Shown: positions 20,609 through 28,752 of the stretch, piece after piece | Position numbering within the stretch: position 1 is the stretch's first letter | Layout: each line of letters starts with the position of its first letter | Assembly (NCBI GenBank): GCA_949935795.1 | Contig: CATLFX010000026.1 | Coordinates: 1 to 37,416, forward strand | Length of the DNA stretch: 37,416 bases | Direction: 5' to 3' | Source of the DNA: an uncultured Oscillospiraceae bacterium | Lineage (GTDB): Bacteria > Bacillota > Clostridia > Oscillospirales > Oscillospiraceae | Notes under the pieces: model-generated | What the model saw: the letters and a program-made list of their open reading frames with translations, nothing else | Database searches by the model: none | Told to the model about the DNA's origin: nothing | Position numbers and translations under genes: made by a program

Positions 20609-20930
20609 ACCCTTTTTGTATGCTGATGGGATAGGCCCAGCCCAGGATCAGATGGTGGGGGTAAGTGACCCATGCGCCGCCTAAGGTTTGATGAGAGTAA
20701 ACGCCGTTTTCATAGGCAAAAAAGTCAAATGCCACCTCGTCCATGACAGGATCATAGAATTTGAGCAGAACATAGCGGGCGTTCTGCGGCGGCGTATCGG
20801 GAGAACGCCAGGGTATGATGGTGACCTCGTCCATGCTCTGTATCCCTAAGATATCCATCAGCTCCCGCTCCCGGCTTGCGTCATATAAAAGCTGTTCCGT
20901 GCCGTCCCATATCCGCATAGTAATCTTCAC
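20607..20930 (-). CDS. Small unknown protein
   Basis: I do not recognise this 107-residue protein. It has no signal peptide or membrane segment and is rich in aromatic residues in its second half (FYDPVMDEVAFDFFAYENGVYSH, GGAWVTYPHHLILGWAYP). A GAGGTGA site precedes the ATG. It is transcribed away from three Xre-type regulator genes across a 75-bp gap full of operator-like half-sites, so it is probably controlled by one of them. Its GC content is visibly lower than that of obgE, as in the neighbouring regulators, which suggests a transferred islet. It might be a defence, antitoxin-partner or phage-derived protein; the sequence does not decide. Confidence 0.7.
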   Translation of the reverse strand: MKITMRIWDGTEQLLYDASRERELMDILGIQSMDEVTIIPWRSPDTPPQNARYVLLKFYDPVMDEVAFDFFAYENGVYSHQTLGGAWVTYPHHLILGWAYPISIQKG

Positions 20931-20941
20931 CTCATATTTAT

Positions 20942-20993
20942 TTTACTGCAATTCATTGTAAAAGTAAATACAACGTTTTGCAGTAAATATAAT
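20942..20993. promoter_or_regulatory. Operator and promoter region between the unknown gene and the Xre regulators
   Basis: TTTACTGCAA (20942-20951) and TTGCAGTAAA (20978-20987) form a perfect 10-bp inverted repeat. Inside it TTGTA/TACAA (20956-20960, 20969-20973) forms another. Half-sites of the form AGTAAA/TTTACT occur four times. A TATAAT at 20988-20993 would serve the Xre genes. Repressor control in both directions is likely. Confidence 0.65.
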
Positions 20994-21013
20994 TCGGCGT
21001 TGAGGTGATGACG

Positions 21014-21253
21014 ATGTCTCAGTACCGGAGGATTCGAGATTTGCGGGAAGATTCAGATTTGACCCAGACACAGGTAGCCGATGCGATCAATTGCTCTCAG
21101 CAAGTATATAGCAATTATGAATTGGGCCAACGGAGCCTTTCGCCGGAAATTCTGATTTCATTGGCAAAATTTTACCACACCAGCGTGGATTATTTATTGG
21201 GGCTTACAGATGTAAAGACGCCGTACCCTGCTGCAAATAGCAAAAAAAGATAA
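21014..21253 (+). CDS. Xre-family transcriptional regulator 1
   Basis: The 79-residue protein is a single helix-turn-helix of the Xre/Cro-CI type: RIRDLREDSDLTQTQVADAINCSQQVYSNYELGQRSLSPEILISLAKFYHTSVDYLLGLTD covers the five helices. I start at ATG 21014, because GAGGTG at 21002-21007 would overlap the earlier start codons. It has no sensor domain, so it should be a simple repressor that binds the palindromes just upstream. It is clearly related to regulator 3 downstream (RIRDLREDSDL, TSxDYLLGxTDV), pointing to a local duplication. Confidence 0.88.
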   Translation: MSQYRRIRDLREDSDLTQTQVADAINCSQQVYSNYELGQRSLSPEILISLAKFYHTSVDYLLGLTDVKTPYPAANSKKR

Positions 21254-21257
21254 GGAT

Positions 21258-21503
21258 ATGTTCAAAAGTAAAAATCCCGACGGCACGTTGAACCTGTGTG
21301 GAAAAAATGTGGCTCGTCTGCGGATGGCTATGCGTCCGAAGGTATCTCAAAATAAGCTGGCAGGTCAATTGCAATTGGCTGGACTGGACCTGGAGAAGAA
21401 TGCCGTCCAGCGGATTGAGAGCGGTCAGCGCTTTGTGACTGATATCGAATTGAAAAAGCTGGCGGAAGTACTGGGTGTGTCGATAAATGAACTGATTAGC
21501 TGA
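21258..21503 (+). CDS. Xre-family transcriptional regulator 2
   Basis: The 81-residue protein carries a helix-turn-helix (GKNVARLRMAMRPKVSQNKLAGQLQLAGLDLEKNAVQRIESGQRFVTDIELKKLAEVLGVSINELI). It is of a different subtype from its neighbours, with a longer turn around QLAGLDLEK. It begins 4 bp after the stop of regulator 1, and its AAGGA site overlaps that stop, so the two are probably translated together. No effector domain is seen. Confidence 0.85.
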   Translation: MFKSKNPDGTLNLCGKNVARLRMAMRPKVSQNKLAGQLQLAGLDLEKNAVQRIESGQRFVTDIELKKLAEVLGVSINELIS

Positions 21504-21516
21504 AAGGAGTACACAA

Positions 21517-21792
21517 ATGGTGTATAGAAGGATTCGCGATTTGAGAGAAGATTCGGATTTAAAACAGAAGACCCTTGCAGAATATTTGAACTGTTCACAA
21601 GTCTGCTATTCGCAATATGAACGTGGCAACCGGGATATTCCCACAGATGTTTTAATCAAACTGGCCGACTATTATGGGACAAGCACTGATTATCTTTTGG
21701 GCCGCACAGATGTCATGGCGCCTTACCCTGATACGCACCCGCACGGTGCATGGACTCAGGCGCAGTCCAATAGACCTGACCCGGTCCAATGA
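21517..21792 (+). CDS. Xre-family transcriptional regulator 3 with repeat-derived tail
   Basis: The 91-residue protein has the same helix-turn-helix layout as regulator 1 (RIRDLREDSDLKQKTLAEYLNCSQVCYSQYERGNRDIPTDVLIKLADYYGTSTDYLLGRTDV). AAAGGAG precedes the ATG. After APYP, where regulator 1 ends within a few residues, this protein continues for about 20 residues (DTHPHGAWTQAQSNRPDPVQ). These are encoded by the start of R1 unit D. The original stop seems to have been lost when the repeat arrived. Confidence 0.82.
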   Translation: MVYRRIRDLREDSDLKQKTLAEYLNCSQVCYSQYERGNRDIPTDVLIKLADYYGTSTDYLLGRTDVMAPYPDTHPHGAWTQAQSNRPDPVQ

Positions 21793-22007
21793 CGAGATAT
21801 CGGCGGCAGCACAAATAGGAGCATCTGGGTCGAAAGCCGCATGCGCCGGAAATCTATGTCCACCCGCCGTATAGGGCGTCCCTCGTAACAGGGGGGTCTC
21901 GGGGGGAGGCCCGACTGTGAACATGGCCCGCCCTTGGGGCCGTGTTCACCCGGAGGGCTTCCCCCTGAGCGTGTCTTTGGTTCCTTTCTGCACGAGCAGA
22001 AAGGAAC
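21756..22007 (+). repeat. R1 structured repeat, unit D
   Basis: This copy has the most changed letters and the best pairing. Outer stem CTCGGGGGG/CCCCCTGAG (21898-21906, 21961-21969), middle GCCC/GGGC, inner GTGAACATGGCCC/GGGCCGTGTTCAC (21917-21929, 21937-21949; 13 pairs with one G-T). The loop region GCCCTT is kept from unit C. The terminal hairpin GTTCCTTTCTGC/GCAGAAAGGAAC (21980-21991, 21996-22007) ends 6 bp from the ClC stop. It overlaps the last codons of Xre regulator 3. Confidence 0.72.
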
Positions 22008-22013
22008 GCCCTT

Positions 22014-23267
22014 TTACGGCTGGTCCAGCCGCGCTTCCAGTTTGGAATAGACCAGCCGCTGGCTGGAATACAGCGAGTACCGCCCGCTGACCAGGAAGCT
22101 GAGGGCGCAGGCCAGGGCGAAGAACAGCAGGCCCTCTCCGCCGAACAGCTCGATGGCAAGGAAGATGGAGGCCAGGGGGCAGTTCACCACGCCGCAAAAC
22201 AGGGCGATCATGGAGACAGCCGCCCCAAAGGCCGGGTCCAGCCCGAAAAGCGGCCCTGCGGCGCACCCGAAGGTGGAGCCGATGAACAGGGTAGGGACGA
22301 TCTCGCCGCCCCGGAAGCCCGCCCCCAAGGTGAGGGCGGTGAACAGCATTTTCCACAAAAAGGCCCAGGGGACATGGACCTGTCCCTCCACCGCCAGCTC
22401 GATGATGTGCCCGCCCGCGCCGTTGTAGTCGCCGCTGCCCTCCGCCAGGGTAAGGACGATGACCAGCGCCGCTCCAGCCAGCGAGCGCAGGTACTGATTG
22501 GGGATAAATTTTTTATAGAGGCGGCCCGTCTCGTGCATCAGCACGCAGAAAGCGATGGACACCAGCGCCGCCAGGATAGCCAGCCCCCCGCATTGCAGCA
22601 TGGGCAGCAGGCCCATTTCCGGCATACCGGTCAGGTGATACGCCTCAGCGGGCAGGCCCAGTGAGCGGGGGATGGAGTTGGCGATGAGGGCGGACAACAG
22701 GCAGGGAAACAGGGCGGCGTAGCGGAAATGGCCCACGTTCACCACCTCCATGGCGAACACGGTGGCGGTGAGGGGGGTGCCGAACAGGGCGGAGAACAGC
22801 CCCGCCATGCCGCACTGAATGATGGTGTTGATGCTGCGGTCCCCCAGCCGGAGCAGCCGCCCGATGCCGGCGGAGATACTGCCGCCGATCTGCAAAGCGG
22901 CCCCCTCCCGTCCGGCGCTGCCGCCGGTGAGGTGGGTGAGCACCGACCCCAAAAAGATCAGCGGAGCCAGCCGCGCCGGGGGGCGCTCCCCGCCCCGGAC
23001 GCTGGCAATGATCTGGTTGGTGCCGCTGTCGTTTTCCATCCCGGCGGCGCGGTAGCTGAACACGATGGCCAGCCCCGCCAGGGGCATGCAGTACAGCAGC
23101 CAGGGATGGGCCCCCCGCAGGGCCGTGGCCTGGGCTACGCACCAGGTGAACGCCGCTCCCGCCAGTCCGCAGGCCGTCCCCGCCAGCCCCGCCAGCAGCA
23201 GCCACTGTCCCAGGGTCCGGAGGGTGGGCAGAATGGCGTCCAGCCGCGCCTTGAGTTTTTCCGTCAT
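22014..23267 (-). CDS. ClC-family chloride channel or transporter
   Basis: The 417-residue membrane protein is a ClC chloride/anion transporter. About ten hydrophobic helices are visible. The selectivity motif GSAGREGAALQIGGSIS contains the gating glutamate (GREG) near residue 120. FSALFGTPLTATVFAMEVV and GAGFRGGEIVPTLFIGS, with the later filter region, follow. The usual GREGP has Ala in place of Pro. No C-terminal CBS domains are present. Transport mode (Cl-/H+ exchange, fluoride or channel) cannot be settled. A TATAAT on the minus strand at 23303-23308 may be its -10 box, with no good -35. Confidence 0.88.
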   Translation of the reverse strand: MTEKLKARLDAILPTLRTLGQWLLLAGLAGTACGLAGAAFTWCVAQATALRGAHPWLLYCMPLAGLAIVFSYRAAGMENDSGTNQIIASVRGGERPPARLAPLIFLGSVLTHLTGGSAGREGAALQIGGSISAGIGRLLRLGDRSINTIIQCGMAGLFSALFGTPLTATVFAMEVVNVGHFRYAALFPCLLSALIANSIPRSLGLPAEAYHLTGMPEMGLLPMLQCGGLAILAALVSIAFCVLMHETGRLYKKFIPNQYLRSLAGAALVIVLTLAEGSGDYNGAGGHIIELAVEGQVHVPWAFLWKMLFTALTLGAGFRGGEIVPTLFIGSTFGCAAGPLFGLDPAFGAAVSMIALFCGVVNCPLASIFLAIELFGGEGLLFFALACALSFLVSGRYSLYSSQRLVYSKLEARLDQP

Positions 23268-23406
23268 AGGGAGTTCTCCCCTCTCGCAAAATTCACAGAC
23301 TCATTATACCAGCCCTGTCAAGGCGGAAGAAATTCCCGATTTATGGGAAAAGGAGGGTGAAATCCCCCAGTTCTTGCCATTTTGCCGAAGCTGTTAGAAA
23401 AAAGTT

Positions 23407-23458
23407 TGAAAAATTTTTCACAATAGCTCTTCCCTTTGGCGTGCCGTTAGAGTATAAT
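23407..23458 (+). promoter_or_regulatory. gapA promoter region with a perfect palindrome
   Basis: The likely -10 box is TATAAT (23453-23458), with a weak TTCCCT at -35 (23430-23435, 17-bp spacing). TGAAAAATTTTTCA (23407-23420) is a perfect 14-bp palindrome upstream, either an operator or an A/T-rich activating element. The 230-bp gap to the ClC gene shows no open frame of note. Confidence 0.5.
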
Positions 23459-23497
23459 AATACCGCGAGACCCAATCACCACCATTAATTATATTAA

Positions 23498-24520
<1,023 letters not shown>

Positions 24521-24544
24521 TCTGCGGTCAAAACCGTGAATAGC

Positions 24545-24578
24545 AGCGCTCCCCGGGCTTCGGGGGGCGCTCTTTTTA
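24545..24578 (+). terminator. gapA terminator
   Basis: AGCGCTCCCC and GGGGGGCGCT pair (24545-24571, one mismatch region) around GGGCTTC and are followed by CTTTTTAT. It lies 25 bp beyond the gapA stop. Confidence 0.85.
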
Positions 24579-24640
24579 TCCTAAGCCCCGCCGGAAAATG
24601 ATCTGATTATGCCACAGCGCTGGAACGGATTGCAAATAAA

Positions 24641-24905
24641 GGAAGCTCTGAATAAATCGGCAAGAGCGATTTGCGAGAGATTTTCCGCCATCGGGGTCCC
24701 CACAAAGCCGACCTTCAGGCTCTGTGGGGAGAGGAGGCACAGCGGAGCGGAGGAGCTTTCTCCGCAGGAGGAAGCGACTGAGCGAAGCTTGTGCCGACGA
24801 AGGCGGGATTTCGCAGGAATAATTGTGTTTATTTCAAGAAATCACAACGAAGTTGTGGCGGAAAAGATCCGCAAAGCGCCGCAGAGGCATTTGTTCAGAG
24901 GTTCC
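24641..24905. mobile_element. 265-bp MITE with TAAA target duplication
   Basis: The ends are imperfect inverted repeats: GGAAGCTCTGAATAAAT at 24641 and, inverted, GGAACCTCTGAACAAAT at 24905 (15 of 17 match). TAAA occurs on both sides (24637-24640, 24906-24909), as expected for a 4-bp target duplication. It carries no transposase. Inside is a stem TCCCCACA-a-AGCC/GGCT-c-TGTGGGGA (24697-24730) followed by GAGGAGGCACAGCGG, related to R4. It lies between the gapA terminator and rhaB, and fills the 415-bp gap together with a possible rhaB promoter (TATACT at 24958-24963, weak -35). Confidence 0.72.
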
Positions 24906-24994
24906 TAAAGTCCGTAATTTTTTCTGGAAGGACCTTTTCTTTTCCCTGGAAATCAAATATACTTGAACAGAGACAACGATCAGGAGGGGATGCA

Positions 24995-26371
24995 ATGGCG
25001 AAACATTATTTGGCGGTGGACATCGGCGCGTCGTCGGGCCGGCACATTGTGGGCTGGCGGGAGGATGGGCAGGTCAAAACAAAGGAGGTCTACCGGTTCC
25101 CCAACGGGGTGAAGGAGGAGAATGGACACCTGACCTGGGACGTGGACGCGCTCCTGGCCCATGTGAAGGAGGGCATCCGCAGGGCGCTGGACGAATTTGG
25201 CCCACTGGAAAGCCTGTCCATCGACACCTGGGGCGTGGATTACGTGCTTTTGAGGGGGGACGGGGAGGTCCGGCCCTGCTATGCCTACCGGGACGGCAGG
25301 ACGGAGGCGGTCATTCCGGCGGTCCACGAAAAGGTCCCGTTCGACGAGCTGTATTCCCGCACGGGCTGTCAGTTCCAGCCCTTCAACACTATTTACCAGC
25401 TCTGCGACGACCTGCAAAGGGGGCGGCTGGAGGGGGCGGCGGACTTCCTCATGGCGCCGGAATACCTGATGTGGAAGCTCACCGGGGTAAAGGCGAAGGA
25501 GTACACCAACGCCACCACCACCGGGCTGGTGAGCGCCCAGACCAGGGAGTTTGACCTGGAGCTCGTCCGAAAACTTGGCCTACCCGAAAAGTTGTTCCCC
25601 AAGCTGAGCCGGCCCGGAACGGCCATCGGGGAGTACGAGGGCGTCAAGGTGGTGCTGTGTGCCACCCACGACACCGCCTCCGCCGTGGAGGGCATCCTCG
25701 CCGTCGCGGACGCCGCTGTCTCCCCGGCCCGCGGCGCGGGCCGGCTCGGCCGCTCTGTCGCTCCGGCCCTCCCCACAAGATCGTTCGATCTTGCGGGGGC
25801 CCCCCTGCTCTACATCTCCTCCGGCACCTGGTCCCTGCTGGGGGTCAAGACCCCCAAGCCCCTGACGGACCCAAAGAGCATGGCCGCCAACTACTCCAAC
25901 GAGGGCGGGGTGGGCTACAACCGCTACCAGAAGAACATCATGGGCATGTGGATCGTCAACCGCCTGCGGGACGAGCTGTGCCCGGACAAGCCGTTTCCGG
26001 AGATTGTCCAGGAGGCTGAATCCAGCACTTTCAGTGGGACCGTGGATGCCAACGCCCCGGCGTTTCTGGCCCCGGAGAGCATGAAAGCCGCCTTTGACGG
26101 GGCGCTGTCCGTCAGGCCGGAGAGTGTGGGGGACTATTTCCGCTGTGCCTACCGCTCCCTGGCCGTGAGCTACCGGGACGCCATCCGGGAGTTGGAGGAA
26201 AACACGGGAAAAACCTATGAAAGGCTGTACATCGTAGGCGGCGGGGCGAAAAACGCCTTTTTGAACAAGCTGACGGAAGAAGCCACAGGGAAAAAGGTGG
26301 TGGCCCTGCCCATCGAGGCCACCGCTTTGGGCAATCTCAAAATTCAAATGGAAGGGGTCGTCTCATGTTAG
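24995..26371 (+). CDS. rhaB: Rhamnulokinase, with an internal insertion and short C-terminus
   Basis: The 458-residue FGGY kinase should phosphorylate L-rhamnulose at C1. The N-terminal phosphate loop is VDIGASSGRHIVG; DTWGVDYVLL, ATHDTASAV, YISSGTWSLLGV and VGGGAKNAFLN are RhaB-like. AGGAGG precedes the ATG. Two features are odd. Between ASAV and YISSGTW about 28 extra Ala/Pro/Arg-rich residues are encoded by two strong palindromes (25711-25803). The protein also stops nine residues after EATALGNL, where E. coli RhaB (about 489 residues) continues for roughly 60. The stop overlaps the isomerase start by 7 bp. It may be impaired, or a tolerant variant. Confidence 0.85.
   Translation: MAKHYLAVDIGASSGRHIVGWREDGQVKTKEVYRFPNGVKEENGHLTWDVDALLAHVKEGIRRALDEFGPLESLSIDTWGVDYVLLRGDGEVRPCYAYRDGRTEAVIPAVHEKVPFDELYSRTGCQFQPFNTIYQLCDDLQRGRLEGAADFLMAPEYLMWKLTGVKAKEYTNATTTGLVSAQTREFDLELVRKLGLPEKLFPKLSRPGTAIGEYEGVKVVLCATHDTASAVEGILAVADAAVSPARGAGRLGRSVAPALPTRSFDLAGAPLLYISSGTWSLLGVKTPKPLTDPKSMAANYSNEGGVGYNRYQKNIMGMWIVNRLRDELCPDKPFPEIVQEAESSTFSGTVDANAPAFLAPESMKAAFDGALSVRPESVGDYFRCAYRSLAVSYRDAIRELEENTGKTYERLYIVGGGAKNAFLNKLTEEATGKKVVALPIEATALGNLKIQMEGVVSC
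25711..25803. repeat. In-frame palindromic insertion inside rhaB (R4-like)
   Basis: Stem 1 is CCGGCCCGC/GCGGGCCGG (25724-25732, 25736-25744; 9 bp, 3-nt loop). Stem 2 is CCCC-a-CAAGATCG/CGATCTTG-c-GGGG (25771-25783, 25786-25798). On the minus strand stem 2 is followed by AGGGCCGGAGCGACAGAGCG, similar to the flank after the R4 hairpins elsewhere. It keeps the reading frame and adds about 28 residues where the family has a tight turn. Confidence 0.6.
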
Positions 26372-27783
26372 TCAACACAAAGGCCAGAGTGGGCGTGTTC
26401 GCCATCGCTTTGGGGGCGTATCTGCCTCAGTTCCCGTCCCTGGTTCCCGAGTTCGAGGGGCAGTATGCGGATTTCAAGAAATCTCTGCCCGGCACCGTGG
26501 AGCTCGTCGACGGCGGCATCGTCACCACCAAGGAGTTGGCCCAGGCGGCGGGGGACAAGTTTCGGGCCGCCGACGTGGATCTGGTCATTCTCCAGCTCCT
26601 GACCTACGCCACGTCCTACAATATGCTCCCCGCCGTCCGGGATCTGGACGTGCCCGTGGTGCTGGTCAACCTCCAGAAAAAGAAGGCCCCGGATTACGCC
26701 GGTACCGACACCGCCACCTGGCTGGGCCAGCTGTACGCCTGCGGCGCGGTGGGTGAGATGGTGGCCGACCTGGAGCGGGCCGGGAAGCGCCACGCCGTCA
26801 TCACCGGGGTGGTGGAGGGGGGCGACCCCCAGGTGCAGGCGGAGATCGAGGACTGGTGTAAAGCCGCCCAGGTGCGCCGCCGTTTCCGGGATACCAACCT
26901 GGCCCAGATCGGACGGCCCTACCCCGGCATGATGGATTTGTATATTGACGAGACCAACCTGTACCACCGGATGTGGCTGTACACCAAGCAGTTCGACTGG
27001 GAAAAGATGTGGGCCATCGCAGATGACATCACTGACGAGGAGGCCATCCGGGCCAAGGCCCAGGATATTCTGGACACCTTCGACATTGAGGGCGGCGGCG
27101 CCATCGAAAAGGTCTGGGAGATGGCAAAATACGTGGTGGCCTTCGAGCAGTGGGTGAAGGATGAGAACATCGCCTTTATCGCCTCCCATTACGACGGCTT
27201 TGCCCAGGGCAAGGCCGGGGTGCTGGACAGCATGCTCATCCCCGCCTTCTCCATGCTCATCAAGCAGGGGGTGGCCTGTGCGGTGGAGGGCGATATCAAG
27301 GTAGCAATGGCTATGAGCATTCTGAAAACCATCTCGGGCATGGGCCAGCTGTCCGAGATGTACTCCATCGACTTCAAGGAGGACATCTGCATCATCGGCC
27401 ACAGCGGCTCCGGCGACGCGGACATCTCCGCCAGAAAGCCCACCATGAAGATCGTCCCCGTGTTCCACGGCAAGACCGGCGGCGGGTATCTCACCCAGTT
27501 CTACCCCCACCTGGGCCCCGTCACCTACCTGGGCATCACCCAGGACCGGGACGGCCATTTCAAGTTTGTTGTAGCCGAGGGCGTCAACGAGGAGGGCCCC
27601 ATTTTTACCTTTGGCGACACCAACATGAGGACCCGCTTCACCTGCGGGGCGAGGGAGTTCTGCAACAAATGGAGCGAGGCCGGGCCCACCCACCACATGG
27701 CGGCGGCCTGCGGGCGGCACATCGACACCATTCTGAAGGTGGCGAAGATCTTCAACGTGCCCGTGGATATTGTCACACGGTAA
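26365..27783 (+). CDS. L-fucose/L-arabinose isomerase-superfamily protein, likely the rhamnose isomerase of this operon
   Basis: The 472-residue protein belongs to the FucI/AraA fold. It begins with an N-terminal Rossmann-type region (RVGVFAIALGAYLPQFPSL, DLVILQLLTYATSYNMLP). The later motifs ACAVEGDI, FHGKTGGGYLTQF and the C-terminal THHMAAACG are where the metal-binding Glu, Asp and His are expected. It lies between rhaB and rhaD, where the unrelated xylose-isomerase-type RhaA normally occurs, and no RhaA is present. The simplest reading is that it isomerises L-rhamnose to L-rhamnulose, but L-fucose or another 6-deoxyhexose is possible. The start ATG overlaps the rhaB stop, and AAGGGG lies before it. 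Confidence 0.75.
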   Translation: MLVNTKARVGVFAIALGAYLPQFPSLVPEFEGQYADFKKSLPGTVELVDGGIVTTKELAQAAGDKFRAADVDLVILQLLTYATSYNMLPAVRDLDVPVVLVNLQKKKAPDYAGTDTATWLGQLYACGAVGEMVADLERAGKRHAVITGVVEGGDPQVQAEIEDWCKAAQVRRRFRDTNLAQIGRPYPGMMDLYIDETNLYHRMWLYTKQFDWEKMWAIADDITDEEAIRAKAQDILDTFDIEGGGAIEKVWEMAKYVVAFEQWVKDENIAFIASHYDGFAQGKAGVLDSMLIPAFSMLIKQGVACAVEGDIKVAMAMSILKTISGMGQLSEMYSIDFKEDICIIGHSGSGDADISARKPTMKIVPVFHGKTGGGYLTQFYPHLGPVTYLGITQDRDGHFKFVVAEGVNEEGPIFTFGDTNMRTRFTCGAREFCNKWSEAGPTHHMAAACGRHIDTILKVAKIFNVPVDIVTR

Positions 27784-27818
27784 TAAATCCGATATAAATT
27801 ACAGGAGGAAATGCAGAG

Positions 27819-28631
27819 ATGAAAGATATTATGAACGCCCCCTTCCTGGTGGAGATGGTCCGTACCACCACCAACATGTATAACCATGGCTGGGACGAGC
27901 GCAACGGCGGCAACATCAGCTGGCTGCTGGACAAGGCCCAAGCGGCGGAGTATCTGGACGTAAATGCCGTCATCCGCGACATCCCCACCGGGTTTGAGGC
28001 CCCCGCCCTGGACGGGAAATATTTCATCGTCACCGGCACGGGTAAGTATTTCAAAAATGTGCAGTACGACCCCGCCTGCAACCTGGGGGTTATCCGCATC
28101 ACGGACGGCGGCAAAAACGCGCAATTGCTCTGGGGCTTCACCGACGGCGGCAAGTTCACCTCCGAGTTCCCTGCCCACATGATGAGCCACGCGGCCCGCC
28201 TGTCCGTGGACCCGGACAACCGCATCGTCATGCACTGCCACCCCGCCAACCTGCTGGCCATGACCTATGTCCACGACCTGGACAGCCGGGCCTTCACCCG
28301 CACCCTGTGGCAGATGTGCACCGAGTGCGTGGTGGTGTTCCCAGAGGGTGTGAACGTTCTGCCCTGGATGCTGTGCGGCACCAACGAGATCGGCGAGGCC
28401 ACGGCGGAGGAGATGAAGACCGCCCGGCTGGTGGTGTGGTCCCAGCACGGCATTTACGGCGCAGGCAGGGACCTGGACGAGACCTTCGGCCTCATCGAGA
28501 CGGCGGAGAAGGCGGCGGAGATCTACATGAAGATTGCCCACCTGCCCCGGGTGAACACCATCACCGACCAGCAGCTCCGCCTGATGGAGGAGCGCTTCGG
28601 CGTCAAGGCCCGGGAGGGCTGGCTGGACTGA
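27819..28631 (+). CDS. rhaD: Rhamnulose-1-phosphate aldolase
   Basis: This 270-residue class II aldolase cleaves L-rhamnulose-1-phosphate to dihydroxyacetone phosphate and L-lactaldehyde. The zinc ligands are visible as His139 and His141 (MHCHPAN) and His210 (WSQHG). The catalytic Glu116 is in SEFPAH. These positions are within two residues of E. coli RhaD. N-terminal RNGGNISWLL and GTGKYF bind the phosphate. AGGAGG precedes the ATG, 35 bp after the isomerase. It identifies the operon as rhamnose catabolism more firmly than the isomerase does. No lactaldehyde reductase is in the window. Confidence 0.93.
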   Translation: MKDIMNAPFLVEMVRTTTNMYNHGWDERNGGNISWLLDKAQAAEYLDVNAVIRDIPTGFEAPALDGKYFIVTGTGKYFKNVQYDPACNLGVIRITDGGKNAQLLWGFTDGGKFTSEFPAHMMSHAARLSVDPDNRIVMHCHPANLLAMTYVHDLDSRAFTRTLWQMCTECVVVFPEGVNVLPWMLCGTNEIGEATAEEMKTARLVVWSQHGIYGAGRDLDETFGLIETAEKAAEIYMKIAHLPRVNTITDQQLRLMEERFGVKAREGWLD

Positions 28632-28752
28632 GGCCGCCCGCGGCGGTCTGGGCCGCGAATCATGTGTCCTCCGCCCTTGCATTGTTTTGTCTTTTATGCT
28701 ATAAATAAGTTCATAACATATGTAACACATCATGAGCATAAGGAGCAGCTTT

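Noticed and set aside
24609..24908. Open frame between gapA and rhaB
   Set aside because: It lies almost wholly inside the MITE, has no family resemblance, and its frame depends on the palindromes.
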